Origin: Crocinitomicaceae bacterium
GTDB taxonomy: Bacteria > Bacteroidota > Bacteroidia > Flavobacteriales_D > Crocinitomicaceae
NCBI GenBank assembly: GCA_024643585.1
Contig: JAHEMP010000038.1
Coordinates: 1-12,755, forward strand
Direction of reading: 5' to 3'
DNA length: 12,755 bases
The notes beneath the pieces are model-generated. The model saw only the letters and a program-made list of their open reading frames with translations, did not search any database and was not told the DNA's origin. The position numbers and the translations under genes are program-made. Every line of letters begins with the position of its first letter. Within the stretch, counting starts at the first letter, position 1. Shown here piece after piece: positions 1-7,800 of the stretch.

Positions 1-920
1 CCATTTTTAATTGATTTTTGCGGATTTGGAATGATTTTTTCGAGATCTGCTTCTGCAACTTCCCCTAACCCACTGCAATTTGCACACGCACCATAAGGAG
101 AATTGAAAGAAAACAAACTTGGCTCAGGCTCCGGATAACTTATTCCTGTAGAAGGACACATTAAAGAGCGACTAAAATGGCGAACGGCATTGGTTTCAAA
201 ATCTTGTACCATCATCGCTTTTGAACCGTGTTTCATGGTTGTTAAAACCGAATCATAAATGCGTTTTCTGTCTTTTTTATCAATTAGCAATCGGTCTATT
301 ACCAATTCAATGTCGTGCACCTTGTATCGATCAAGGCGCATTCCTTTGGTGATTTCCATAACGACATTGTCCACTCGAACTTTTGTAAACCCCATTTTCA
401 AAAATTGCTCAAACAATTCGCGATAATGCCCCTTTCTTCCTTTGATTTTCGGAGCTAGGAATATTACTTTTTTTCCACTGTATTGATCAATGATTAAATC
501 CACGATTTGATCGTCGGAATACTTCACCATTTTTTCTCCTGTGTTATAAGAATAGGCCTCGCCAACTCTGGCATACAACAAACGGAGGAAATCATATATT
601 TCGGTAATCGTCCCGACGGTAGATCTTGGACTTCTTGAAATTGTTTTTTGTTCGATTGCAATCACTGGACTAAGTCCCTCTATTTTGTCTACATCTGGCC
701 TTTCCAAACCACCAAGAAATTGCCGAGCGTACGCCGAAAAAGTTTCAATGTATCGTCTTTGACCTTCCGCATAAAGCGTATCAAAGGCGAGAGAAGATTT
801 TCCACTTCCACTGAGTCCAGTAAAAACGACAAGTTTATTACGAGGAATAGACAGATCCACATTTTTTAGATTGTGTTCCTTCGCCCCGTAAATATCAATC
901 GTTAGGTTGTCTTTTGTCAT
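1..920 (-). CDS. uvrA: UvrA, excinuclease ABC subunit A (N-terminal part, cut by window edge)
   Basis: UvrA is the damage-sensing ATPase of nucleotide excision repair; as a dimer it loads UvrB on distorted DNA in the cytoplasm. The 306 codons seen begin MTKDNLTIDIYGAKEHNLKN and run straight into the family's first ATP-binding half: Walker A GLSGSGKSS at about residues 35-43, the AYARQFL stretch at 64-69, Q-loop IEQK near 89-92, and SRSPRSTVGT at 95-104. The signature-insertion and UvrB-binding regions follow. In the first zinc module the usual CxxC at 255-258 reads CPST, while the partner CANC at 279-282 is intact, so one half of the finger is lost; I believe this occurs in other Bacteroidota. 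Full-length UvrA is about 940 residues, so two thirds lie outside the window. The ATG overlaps the stop of the upstream lytic transglycosylase gene as ATGA, which suggests translational coupling. The identification is very secure. Confidence 0.96.
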   Translation of the reverse strand, partial: MTKDNLTIDIYGAKEHNLKNVDLSIPRNKLVVFTGLSGSGKSSLAFDTLYAEGQRRYIETFSAYARQFLGGLERPDVDKIEGLSPVIAIEQKTISRSPRSTVGTITEIYDFLRLLYARVGEAYSYNTGEKMVKYSDDQIVDLIIDQYSGKKVIFLAPKIKGRKGHYRELFEQFLKMGFTKVRVDNVVMEITKGMRLDRYKVHDIELVIDRLLIDKKDRKRIYDSVLTTMKHGSKAMMVQDFETNAVRHFSRSLMCPSTGISYPEPEPSLFSFNSPYGACANCSGLGEVAEADLEKIIPNPQKSIKN

Positions 921-1861
921 TCGGCTTTGCTGTAATTGCTGTATTGTGAATTATTGACTGGCAACAAAATAGAATAACCATTTAGTCTTTTTTTCAAGGA
1001 GTTGGCCAAAATCCATGGATTCAATTTGACCAGAATTTTATAATTAAATCCCTTTTTCTTTGCCCAAAGAGCAAGATCTTCAATTCCGCTATTCACCGTT
1101 TCCCTTTTGGTTTCTATCACCGGATACAAATCAATTTGATTTAAATCAAAACCGTATTTCGATGGATTTTCAAAAATCAATTTCACGGCTAATATTCTAA
1201 AAACGTATCTCGAAGTTTCATTGTTCATGTGCGTATCAAAATAGCTGTTGACATTTTGCCATTTTTGATCTCTTTTAACGCCATTCACCCCTCTATTGTA
1301 AGCAGCTGCAGCTTCAATCCAACTACCTAATGTATCTTTTGCTTTGCCTAAATATTTACAAGCAGCAACAGTGCTTTTGTTTAAATCTCTTCGTTCATCT
1401 ATGAATTCGTCGATTTGTAGGTTATACTCTTTGGCTGTTTGTGGCATAAATTGCCAAAAACCATGCGCACCACTTCCACTTTCCACATTTTCATATCCTG
1501 ACTCTATTAAAGCCAAATACTTAAAATCATCTGGGAGATTATTGTCCCTTAAATAAGTTTCTATTTCAGGCATATATCTATTGGCCCGCTTAAAATAATT
1601 CAGTATCAAATTGTGATAGAAAACAATGGCGTGCAACTCTTTGTCGAGTCGTTCTCGAATATCGATATCCTTCAAATTTATGTTTTCTCCTGCAAAGGAC
1701 ATTTCAGCTGGTATTTCTGGCATTATAAAATGACCTTCAGGCTGACTAGCTGTGATTGTTTTTTTTTGCGTATTTACTTCTCTCCCATTACAAGAGAACA
1801 AACCGAAAAGCAGAACGAAGAGTCCAAAAATTGTTGGTATTGGTTTGTGGTGAAAAATCAT
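917..1861 (-). CDS. Lipoprotein lytic transglycosylase (MltD/SLT-like, GH23)
   Basis: Predicted murein lytic transglycosylase that cleaves the MurNAc-GlcNAc bond with formation of 1,6-anhydro-MurNAc. The N-terminus has a hydrophobic signal ending in a lipobox, LFSC with Cys24, so the mature protein should be a lipoprotein facing the periplasm. The SLT fold covers about residues 100-200: the catalytic Glu is E120 in ALIESGY, followed by GFWQFMP (134-140) and AAYNRG (186-191), all classic family 23 motifs. The C-terminal 65 residues contain DLALWAKKKGFNYKIL and LNPWI, similar to the region after the SLT domain in MltD-like proteins, but no complete LysM repeat is evident. At 314 residues it is shorter than E. 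coli MltD. It lies 32 bp behind the WecA-like gene and overlaps uvrA by 4 bp, so it is probably part of the polysaccharide transcript. A role in opening peptidoglycan for the export complex is inference. Confidence 0.9.
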   Translation of the reverse strand: MIFHHKPIPTIFGLFVLLFGLFSCNGREVNTQKKTITASQPEGHFIMPEIPAEMSFAGENINLKDIDIRERLDKELHAIVFYHNLILNYFKRANRYMPEIETYLRDNNLPDDFKYLALIESGYENVESGSGAHGFWQFMPQTAKEYNLQIDEFIDERRDLNKSTVAACKYLGKAKDTLGSWIEAAAAYNRGVNGVKRDQKWQNVNSYFDTHMNNETSRYVFRILAVKLIFENPSKYGFDLNQIDLYPVIETKRETVNSGIEDLALWAKKKGFNYKILVKLNPWILANSLKKRLNGYSILLPVNNSQYSNYSKAE

Positions 1862-1893
1862 AGTCTAACAAAGTTAGCAATTCGAATAGACCG

Positions 1894-2955
1894 TTACCGA
1901 ATTTGTGGATATTTGATTGTATTTCTATACAAATACCAAAACACAATAAAGAAATATAAAATTCCGATTACGATGCACCCACTTTCAGAGATTCCTGATA
2001 AAAAATAAAGAACTACCGTCATGGCCGTTGACAATATGCTCAATACAAGAAAAACGTACCAGACTTGTTTGTCGTTTTTGCCAGCATATACAAGATGATG
2101 CGTTGTATGATCCTTTCCTCCCACCATTGGAGACCTTTTTGCTTTCAATCTATTTATAACAACCGTCAGCGTGTCTGCGGCGGCAGGAGTCAGTGCCACC
2201 AGTGCTAAAATTGGACCTAACCATTCCGCACTATCCACCGCAAAATTATTTTGAAAAAGAGTTTTGATGGTAAAGAAAGCAACCATGACTCCAATAAATT
2301 GACTCCCTCCATCGCCCATAAAAAGTTTCGAAGGAAAAATGTTATACATTAAAAATCCAATCATCGTTCCTGCACAAGCCACCAAAATGAGAGCCCAAAT
2401 ACTCAAAACAAAGCCAGTACCAATAAGCAATATAGACAGACAGCTGATTAACACAAAAAGTGTAACTGTTCCAGCAATTCCATCCATGTTATCTAGCATG
2501 TTAAGAGAATTCATTAATATCACAACCCACACAACTGTAATACTATTATCCAAAATTGGCTGGTCGAACAAATCGATCGTTATATCAGATAAGGCAAATA
2601 TTACTCCGCAAAGAATTTGTACAAACAATTTCAACCAAGGTCGAGTATCGTATGCATCATCTGCAATTCCCATAGCAAAAGCAGCAGTAGAAGCCATTAA
2701 AAATCCTAAATATTGATTTTCAATTATTTTAAGTTCTTCATTTAACAGTAAAGACACGATTAAACCGCAGAAAATAAAGACCAAATACATACTCACACCA
2801 CCCAAAGAAGGTTTCGACTCATTGCTCCAACGCACAGTCACATTATTTTTGTTCCGAATGCCAAGTGTTTTAGCGAAATTCAACACCAAGCTATTACCTA
2901 TAACACTAATCGTTATACTGCTAGCCAAAACAAGAAGAAAATAAAAAATTGTCAT
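1894..2955 (-). CDS. Polyprenyl-phosphate sugar-1-phosphate transferase (WecA/TagO family)
   Basis: Integral membrane enzyme of the MraY/WecA family, which moves a sugar-1-phosphate (GlcNAc-1-P in WecA and TagO) from a UDP-sugar to undecaprenyl phosphate, starting a lipid-linked glycan. The 353 residues form about ten hydrophobic helices. The family motifs are present in order: GGVSMY (52-57), the Mg-binding Asp pair in GIADDAYD (D99, D100), NMLDNMDGIAG (152-162), FMGDGGSQ (212-219, D215), and the cytoplasmic His motif KDHTTHH (281-287). The last motif and the absence of MraY-specific stretches favour WecA/TagO/RfbF-type enzymes over MraY. It starts 2 bp after the rfbC stop and follows the Wza/Wzc genes, which points to initiation of the same exported polysaccharide. 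The exact sugar nucleotide cannot be read from the sequence. Confidence 0.9.
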   Translation of the reverse strand: MTIFYFLLVLASSITISVIGNSLVLNFAKTLGIRNKNNVTVRWSNESKPSLGGVSMYLVFIFCGLIVSLLLNEELKIIENQYLGFLMASTAAFAMGIADDAYDTRPWLKLFVQILCGVIFALSDITIDLFDQPILDNSITVVWVVILMNSLNMLDNMDGIAGTVTLFVLISCLSILLIGTGFVLSIWALILVACAGTMIGFLMYNIFPSKLFMGDGGSQFIGVMVAFFTIKTLFQNNFAVDSAEWLGPILALVALTPAAADTLTVVINRLKAKRSPMVGGKDHTTHHLVYAGKNDKQVWYVFLVLSILSTAMTVVLYFLSGISESGCIVIGILYFFIVFWYLYRNTIKYPQIR

Positions 2956-2957
2956 AT

Positions 2958-3503
2958 TTAAAATGGTGAGCTAAAATCAATCCACTGTGTTCCTTTACTA
3001 TCTTTTTCAGATATAATAGGTTGTTCAACTTGCCAATCAATTTTTAGTTGATCATCATTCCATAAGACGCAACCTTCGCTAGATGGTTGGTACAGATTCG
3101 TACATTTGTATTGAAATATAGTTTGATCCTCCAAAGTAGAAAATCCATGAGCGAAGCCAGGAGGAATCCACAATTGCTTTTTATTTTCCTCTGTCAACTC
3201 AATTTTGAAAGTTTGTCCAAACGTCGGTGATTTTGACCGTATATCCACAACAACATCTAGAACCGCACCTTGAACAACACGCACCAATTTTCCTTGCTCA
3301 AAAGGGGGTGCTTGAAAATGCAAACCTCGAACTACATTTTTGTTTGATAGTGACTGATTGTCTTGAAGAAATTGATATTTATTGTTGGTTGCACTATTGA
3401 ATAATTCTTGATTAAAGCTTTCAAAAAAGTATCCTCGTTCGTCACCAAAAACTTTAGGTTCAATTATTAGAAGACCTTCGATTTCGCATTTCGTAAAATT
3501 CAT
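2958..3503 (-). CDS. rfbC: dTDP-4-dehydrorhamnose 3,5-epimerase
   Basis: RmlC/RfbC epimerises C3 and C5 of dTDP-4-keto-6-deoxyglucose, the third step to dTDP-L-rhamnose. The 181-residue length is typical. Family features line up well with Salmonella RmlC: EPKVFGDERGYFFESFN (15-31), RGLHFQ with the catalytic base H62, KLVRVVQG (72-79), LWIPPGFAHGF (111-121), FQYK with the catalytic Tyr Y132, CVLWNDD (145-151) and the helper Asp D168. The cupin fold is dimeric and cytoplasmic. Its ATG overlaps the stop of the upstream wzc-like gene by 4 bp (ATGA), so the two are probably translationally coupled. The other three rhamnose genes (rfbA, rfbB, rfbD) are not in this window and may be elsewhere; alternatively the enzyme serves another dTDP-6-deoxysugar. 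Confidence 0.94.
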   Translation of the reverse strand: MNFTKCEIEGLLIIEPKVFGDERGYFFESFNQELFNSATNNKYQFLQDNQSLSNKNVVRGLHFQAPPFEQGKLVRVVQGAVLDVVVDIRSKSPTFGQTFKIELTEENKKQLWIPPGFAHGFSTLEDQTIFQYKCTNLYQPSSEGCVLWNDDQLKIDWQVEQPIISEKDSKGTQWIDFSSPF

Positions 3504-5848
3504 TTTCCAAAAATACGGGATAAAAATGTTTTACTAATTTGTTCCTTCGAATAATATTCATATTTGTATCCATAGGATCTATTATTCACAGCCTCACCAT
3601 TCAGAATGACATTTAAATTTTTCAAATTTTGTACCTCCAATAGTTCCTCAACTCTACGTGCAAAACTTCTTTTCGAAAAATGTGACTTAAATACATAGAT
3701 TGGAATATCCGATTCTGAAAGTAATTTCACTCCATCTGAAACGATTCCAATAGGTGGATTATCAATGACAATTACGTCATATACCAATTTCAAATCTTCA
3801 ATGATTTCCTCCATTTTTTTGCTCAGAATCAATTCTGAAGGATTCGGAGGAATTGGACCTGCGGTCAAATAATGAAGATTTTCAACCGTTGATTTTTCAA
3901 CACACTCTTCCCATTTTTTTTGACCGATTAGAGCGTTGCTCATGCCACATTTATTTTCGGCACCTAGGGCAAGGTGAATTTTCGGCTTTCTCAAATCTAG
4001 ATCAATTAAAATGGTCTTTTTCCCAGACATGGCAATAATAGCAGACAAATTCAAACTGACAAATGTTTTTCCCTCTCCTGAAATCGAAGACGAAATAGCA
4101 ATGGTTTTATAGTTGGGTGCAACAAAATTCATGTTGGCCCTGATGTTTCTCATCGCCTCAGAAACCATGGATTTAGGGTTTTCATGAACCAATAATTCAG
4201 AAAAAACCATTTCATTTTTTAATAAAGGCAACGAACCTAAATAGGTCACCGTAGGCGGCAACAACCTTTTTAAATCATCCAAAGAATTGATTTCATTGAA
4301 ACGAACGTAAATAAGGAATAAAATGATGGTGCCCAAAATAATTCCGAAGCCCAAAAAAGCAATATAGATGCTTCTTTTGTTTGGCTTTATGGGACTAGAG
4401 TTCACTGATGCTCTGCTAAGAATTCGGTTGGAAGATGAAAATCCTGCATTTGAAATTGAATACATGACCTTTTTCTCCGTCAACAAACTAAAATACTTGT
4501 CGTTCAAGTTTTGGATATTTTTTAGACGACCGTATTCCATTTTCTTTTCAGGCATCTTTAGCATATCGACTTCAATGGCTCCAATTTTTGAACGAATTAT
4601 TCTAGCATTCTGCGTCAACCTTTCTTGAATAATATTGGCGCTTTTTCTTATACTCGCCGTCCGTGAGGCGATTTTTAAATTCAAAGATTTAATCTCTGGG
4701 TTTTCTTCCGTAACACTGAACAGAAGACTCTCCTTCTTTTCCAGTAATTCATGTAAATTTATTATCTGATTTGACAAAGAATTTTCATAGCTCTTTCCCA
4801 ACATTTCCGGTAAGAGTCGGTAAATTTCCAAACGATTTGGCTCTGCTTTCAATTTAGAGTTGACACTTTGTAATCCACTCAATTCATCCTCAATTTGAAA
4901 AAGTTGGTCTTGTAATTTCCCAAGGTTATCCGACAAATTGGATCCATCCTCATTTAAATCCGAATATTTTGAAACACGCTGAAATTGTACCAAGCTATCC
5001 TTTGACATTTTTAATTCTATGCTAAGACTATCCAATTGATTGTCAATAAACGCTAGAATATTCTCGGCACCCTTTTTTCTCAATTCCAAATCGTAATTAA
5101 AAAATGTATTTGCTAAAGAATTGATCAAATCCATACAAAAAACTGGATTATATGCTTCGAATCTCAGCTCAACAGTTTGGGCATTTACATCAAATGGCGA
5201 AACAGATAACTTCGATAAGAAACGAGAAGATAAAGACTGGATACTGTTAAATACAAAAAATAATTTGTCATTTTCCAATACTTTCTGAAGCTCTTCTTGG
5301 CTCTTTATTTTTATAATAATATCAAAATGCGGGCTGATCAAATGCTCATTTACCTTGCCAATAACACTGAAATTCTTGCCTTTGAAAACATAGTTTAAAC
5401 GGACTTGATCCCCTTCCGCGAAAAAATAAATCGGCGTGTTAATTAAAGAAGAATCTTTTAATTCAAATGGTTGAACATTAAATGTACTTGAGGAATATTT
5501 CTCTTCATTTAATACTTTTCCTTCCTGGTACAAGCTGACGCTTACATCCATTTTACGCAATGCCCTTTCGAAAAGCATTTCTGAACGCAACAATTCTAAA
5601 TTGGAATTAAAATTAGAGGCGTCCGAATTTATATTTTCAATATCCAATAAATCCTTGGCTTTGTCATTATTTGCCAATTGGATAATCATTGACGATTCAT
5701 ATACAGGCTTTGTATAACGCAAATAAAAAAAAGCAATGGTCAAGCATCCCAAAATACAGATAATAGGAATCCACCATTTCCTTCGCAGAACAGTTTTAAC
5801 TATCTGTACGTCAAATTCTTTGGTTATAAAAAATGAATCTCCAGCCAC
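3500..5848 (-). CDS. Wzc-like chain-length determinant fused to bacterial tyrosine kinase
   Basis: Inner-membrane polysaccharide co-polymerase with a cytoplasmic BY-kinase, expected to control chain length and drive export with the Wza partner. Residues about 26-43 and 493-514 are the two membrane helices that bracket a large periplasmic Wzz region; residues about 255-460 of this are helical and probably coiled coil. A Pro-containing stretch (SSPIKPN) precedes the second helix. The kinase domain carries the oligomerisation motif E564-x2-R567-x2-R570, Walker A SISGEGKT (588-595), Walker A' ILIDLDLRKP (613-622) and Walker B VIVIDNPP (692-699). The C-terminus has the tyrosine cluster Y759, Y761, Y763, Y765 and Y766, the usual site of autophosphorylation in trans. 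At 782 residues it is slightly longer than E. coli Wzc. The start codon is GTG, 7 bp after the wza stop, with no clear Shine-Dalgarno. No cognate phosphatase (Wzb type) is encoded in the window. Confidence 0.93.
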   Translation of the reverse strand: MAGDSFFITKEFDVQIVKTVLRRKWWIPIICILGCLTIAFFYLRYTKPVYESSMIIQLANNDKAKDLLDIENINSDASNFNSNLELLRSEMLFERALRKMDVSVSLYQEGKVLNEEKYSSSTFNVQPFELKDSSLINTPIYFFAEGDQVRLNYVFKGKNFSVIGKVNEHLISPHFDIIIKIKSQEELQKVLENDKLFFVFNSIQSLSSRFLSKLSVSPFDVNAQTVELRFEAYNPVFCMDLINSLANTFFNYDLELRKKGAENILAFIDNQLDSLSIELKMSKDSLVQFQRVSKYSDLNEDGSNLSDNLGKLQDQLFQIEDELSGLQSVNSKLKAEPNRLEIYRLLPEMLGKSYENSLSNQIINLHELLEKKESLLFSVTEENPEIKSLNLKIASRTASIRKSANIIQERLTQNARIIRSKIGAIEVDMLKMPEKKMEYGRLKNIQNLNDKYFSLLTEKKVMYSISNAGFSSSNRILSRASVNSSPIKPNKRSIYIAFLGFGIILGTIILFLIYVRFNEINSLDDLKRLLPPTVTYLGSLPLLKNEMVFSELLVHENPKSMVSEAMRNIRANMNFVAPNYKTIAISSSISGEGKTFVSLNLSAIIAMSGKKTILIDLDLRKPKIHLALGAENKCGMSNALIGQKKWEECVEKSTVENLHYLTAGPIPPNPSELILSKKMEEIIEDLKLVYDVIVIDNPPIGIVSDGVKLLSESDIPIYVFKSHFSKRSFARRVEELLEVQNLKNLNVILNGEAVNNRSYGYKYEYYSKEQISKTFLSRIFGK

Positions 5849-5855
5849 TATAAAA

Positions 5856-6635
5856 TTAATTTTTAAGAGTAATTACCAATGTCAATAGTATTAATACACT
5901 CGATAGCACCGAGAGAACAGGAGCAAGTTGTTTAATCGATTCTTGTGCCAATTGTGGATTAGGTTCTATGTAAATGTAATCATTCGCTTGAACTATCAAA
6001 TCTGTATATTTCAATCCGTCAATGGTGCTCAAATCAATCGTATATACTTTTCTATTTCCGTTTTCCTTACGCATTAATTTAATTGAATTTGCTTTTCCTC
6101 TATCGGGAATTCCTCCAGCTTGAGCAATGACTTCCATTAATGTAGTATTGCTGTTCAAAAGTGGTATGACAACTGCGTCACCTCCTCCGCCAGGAAAGAT
6201 TATTACTCTTTGATTGACAACGCGCAATTGTACGAAAGGATTTTGATAGGTCTTTGAAAACTTTTCTTCAAATAATGTCTCACATTCTGGTATGCTTAGG
6301 CCTGCAACTTTTACTAAACCAAGCAATGGCAATTCGACAAGCGAGTCTTGTCGCACCAAATATTCGGACGAAAATCCAGCCATTTTGGTGTTGTTATCGA
6401 TGCTGGAAAGGGATTCTATAACCTTTGTCCCGTCGTTGGTAGATATTGAAAAAACCAATTTATCGTCAGGACTTATTAAATACTCCTCGGTTGGCCTTAG
6501 AGGAAGCGAGTCCAAATCAGCATACTCTCCTGTGGGAGATTTAAGCATAAGATTACTGTTCAACCCGCAACTTGTAACCGCAAAAACAGTTGCGAAGGCG
6601 AGGCAAAACAGGATAACTATTTTTCTATTTTTCAT
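5856..6635 (-). CDS. Wza-like polysaccharide export lipoprotein
   Basis: Predicted outer-membrane polysaccharide export lipoprotein. The N-terminus is a lipoprotein signal with lipobox VTSC (Cys23). The Poly_export domain begins at YLISPDDKLVFSIST (about 52-66) and runs to about residue 140, followed by one SLBB-like beta-grasp domain at about 142-225 containing AQAGGIPDRGKANSIKLMR. Residues about 236-256 form a strongly hydrophobic stretch that ends in ITLKN. This could be a C-terminal membrane helix in place of the amphipathic helix of E. coli Wza. At 259 residues it is shorter than E. coli Wza (379), with one SLBB domain fewer, as is common in Bacteroidota. Its ATG lies inside the 3' end of the glycosyltransferase gene (11 bp overlap), and the wzc-like partner follows after 7 bp. 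Confidence 0.92.
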   Translation of the reverse strand: MKNRKIVILFCLAFATVFAVTSCGLNSNLMLKSPTGEYADLDSLPLRPTEEYLISPDDKLVFSISTNDGTKVIESLSSIDNNTKMAGFSSEYLVRQDSLVELPLLGLVKVAGLSIPECETLFEEKFSKTYQNPFVQLRVVNQRVIIFPGGGGDAVVIPLLNSNTTLMEVIAQAGGIPDRGKANSIKLMRKENGNRKVYTIDLSTIDGLKYTDLIVQANDYIYIEPNPQLAQESIKQLAPVLSVLSSVLILLTLVITLKN

Positions 6636-7800
6636 TCTTTAATTTCTCTAAATCACGATAATACTTGTCCATATTCGTAACCAAAGTTGTATAGTCGTAC
6701 CTTTCTCTTACGAAAGTCCATCCGTTTTGTGACATTTTTTCACGAATTTTCTTGTTTTCAATCAAAACAAGCAGTTTTTCTGCAAACATAGAAACGTCAC
6801 CGGAAGCTACCAAAAAGCCCGTTTCATTTTCTATAATTACATCTCGAACGCCTCCGACATCCGTTGATAAAACTGGTATATTCGCAGCTTGAGCTTCAAT
6901 TAAACTAACCGGCGTACCTTCATTTAACGAGCTTAAACAAAAAATATCCATGCCCGGATTGAAAGCTGAAATATCTTTAATCCAAGACGTAAATTCGATT
7001 GAAAATGCATCATTTTGAGGTATGGAAGCCGCCATTTGTTGCAAATTCTCTTTCTCCAATCCATCTCCAACAACAAACACTTTAATTTTTTTTGTGGCTT
7101 TGGTTTGAACGATGCGGAGAGCATTCATGAACAAAATATGATTTTTAATTGGCGCTAAACGACCTACAATTGCAATAGCTATTTCGTCTTCGTCAATTTT
7201 AAATTTGTTTCGAACAAGGGTTCTTTTTTCCTCTTTGTTTTCTTGAAACTTTCTCAGGTCAAAGCCTAGTTCTACTACCCTAATTTTATTGGGTTTAACT
7301 ATTTTATATGTTTCTACAAGATCCTTTCGTTGTAAATCTGAAATTGCAACAATTCCACTTGATTTTTTGGCCAACCATCGTTCTATCAAAACAAATATTC
7401 TTGTCTTGAAAGATGAAAAATAACCTGTAAAAACATGTCCGTGAAAAGTGTGGACTATTATTGGAACACGGGTCATTATCGCTGCCAACCTCCCAATGGC
7501 TCCAGCTTTTGCTGCATGCGTATGGACAATATCAGGCTTAAATTCTTTTATTATTTTACGAATGGCGAGGTAAGCCTTAACATCATCCCTAAAATTTGGT
7601 TTTCTTTTTAATGCCGGGATAATTTGAGGTTTCAAATCCAAATCGGATAGAATGTGCAACGAATCTACCTCGCCCTCATCGGGTTCTCCACCAATAATCA
7701 ATGTCTCATAATCGTCTGGAAGAAATTTGGACAAATATGCAACATTGTAGGTAGGTCCCCCTATATTAAAACGATTTATGATTCTGAGTACTTTAGGCAT
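6625..7800 (-). CDS. GT4-family glycosyltransferase (GT-B fold)
   Basis: Retaining glycosyltransferase of family GT4, expected to add a sugar from a nucleotide donor to the lipid-linked glycan at the cytoplasmic face. It has two Rossmann domains. The N-terminal half carries the glycine-rich loop RFNIGGPTYNV (10-20), DIVHTHAAKAG (90-100) and VHTFHGHVF (116-124). The C-terminal donor half carries GRLAPIKN with R214 and K219, VVGDG (243-247), and the E-x7-E motif of E294 and E302 in NEGTPVSLIEA, followed by STDVGGVRDVI. The length of 391 residues is normal for the family. It is the first gene of the minus-strand run and overlaps the export lipoprotein gene by 11 bp. The His-rich N-terminal motifs resemble the capsular GTs placed next to wza/wzc in Bacteroidota. 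Donor and acceptor sugars cannot be deduced. Confidence 0.88.
   Translation of the reverse strand: MPKVLRIINRFNIGGPTYNVAYLSKFLPDDYETLIIGGEPDEGEVDSLHILSDLDLKPQIIPALKRKPNFRDDVKAYLAIRKIIKEFKPDIVHTHAAKAGAIGRLAAIMTRVPIIVHTFHGHVFTGYFSSFKTRIFVLIERWLAKKSSGIVAISDLQRKDLVETYKIVKPNKIRVVELGFDLRKFQENKEEKRTLVRNKFKIDEDEIAIAIVGRLAPIKNHILFMNALRIVQTKATKKIKVFVVGDGLEKENLQQMAASIPQNDAFSIEFTSWIKDISAFNPGMDIFCLSSLNEGTPVSLIEAQAANIPVLSTDVGGVRDVIIENETGFLVASGDVSMFAEKLLVLIENKKIREKMSQNGWTFVRERYDYTTLVTNMDKYYRDLEKLKNEK

Noticed and set aside
648..869. A 73-codon open frame on the plus strand
   Set aside because: It is antisense to the Walker A region of uvrA, where the minus strand encodes conserved residues throughout.
1613..2008. 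A 131-codon open frame on the plus strand
   Set aside because: It lies antisense to the lytic transglycosylase start and the WecA-like gene end, both of which have full family motifs. The translation has no recognisable domain.
2339..2716. A 125-codon open frame on the plus strand
   Set aside because: Antisense to the membrane helices of the WecA-like transferase; it is an artefact of complementary low-complexity codons.
6292..6642. A 116-codon open frame on the plus strand
   Set aside because: Antisense to the Wza-like gene and without domain or export features.
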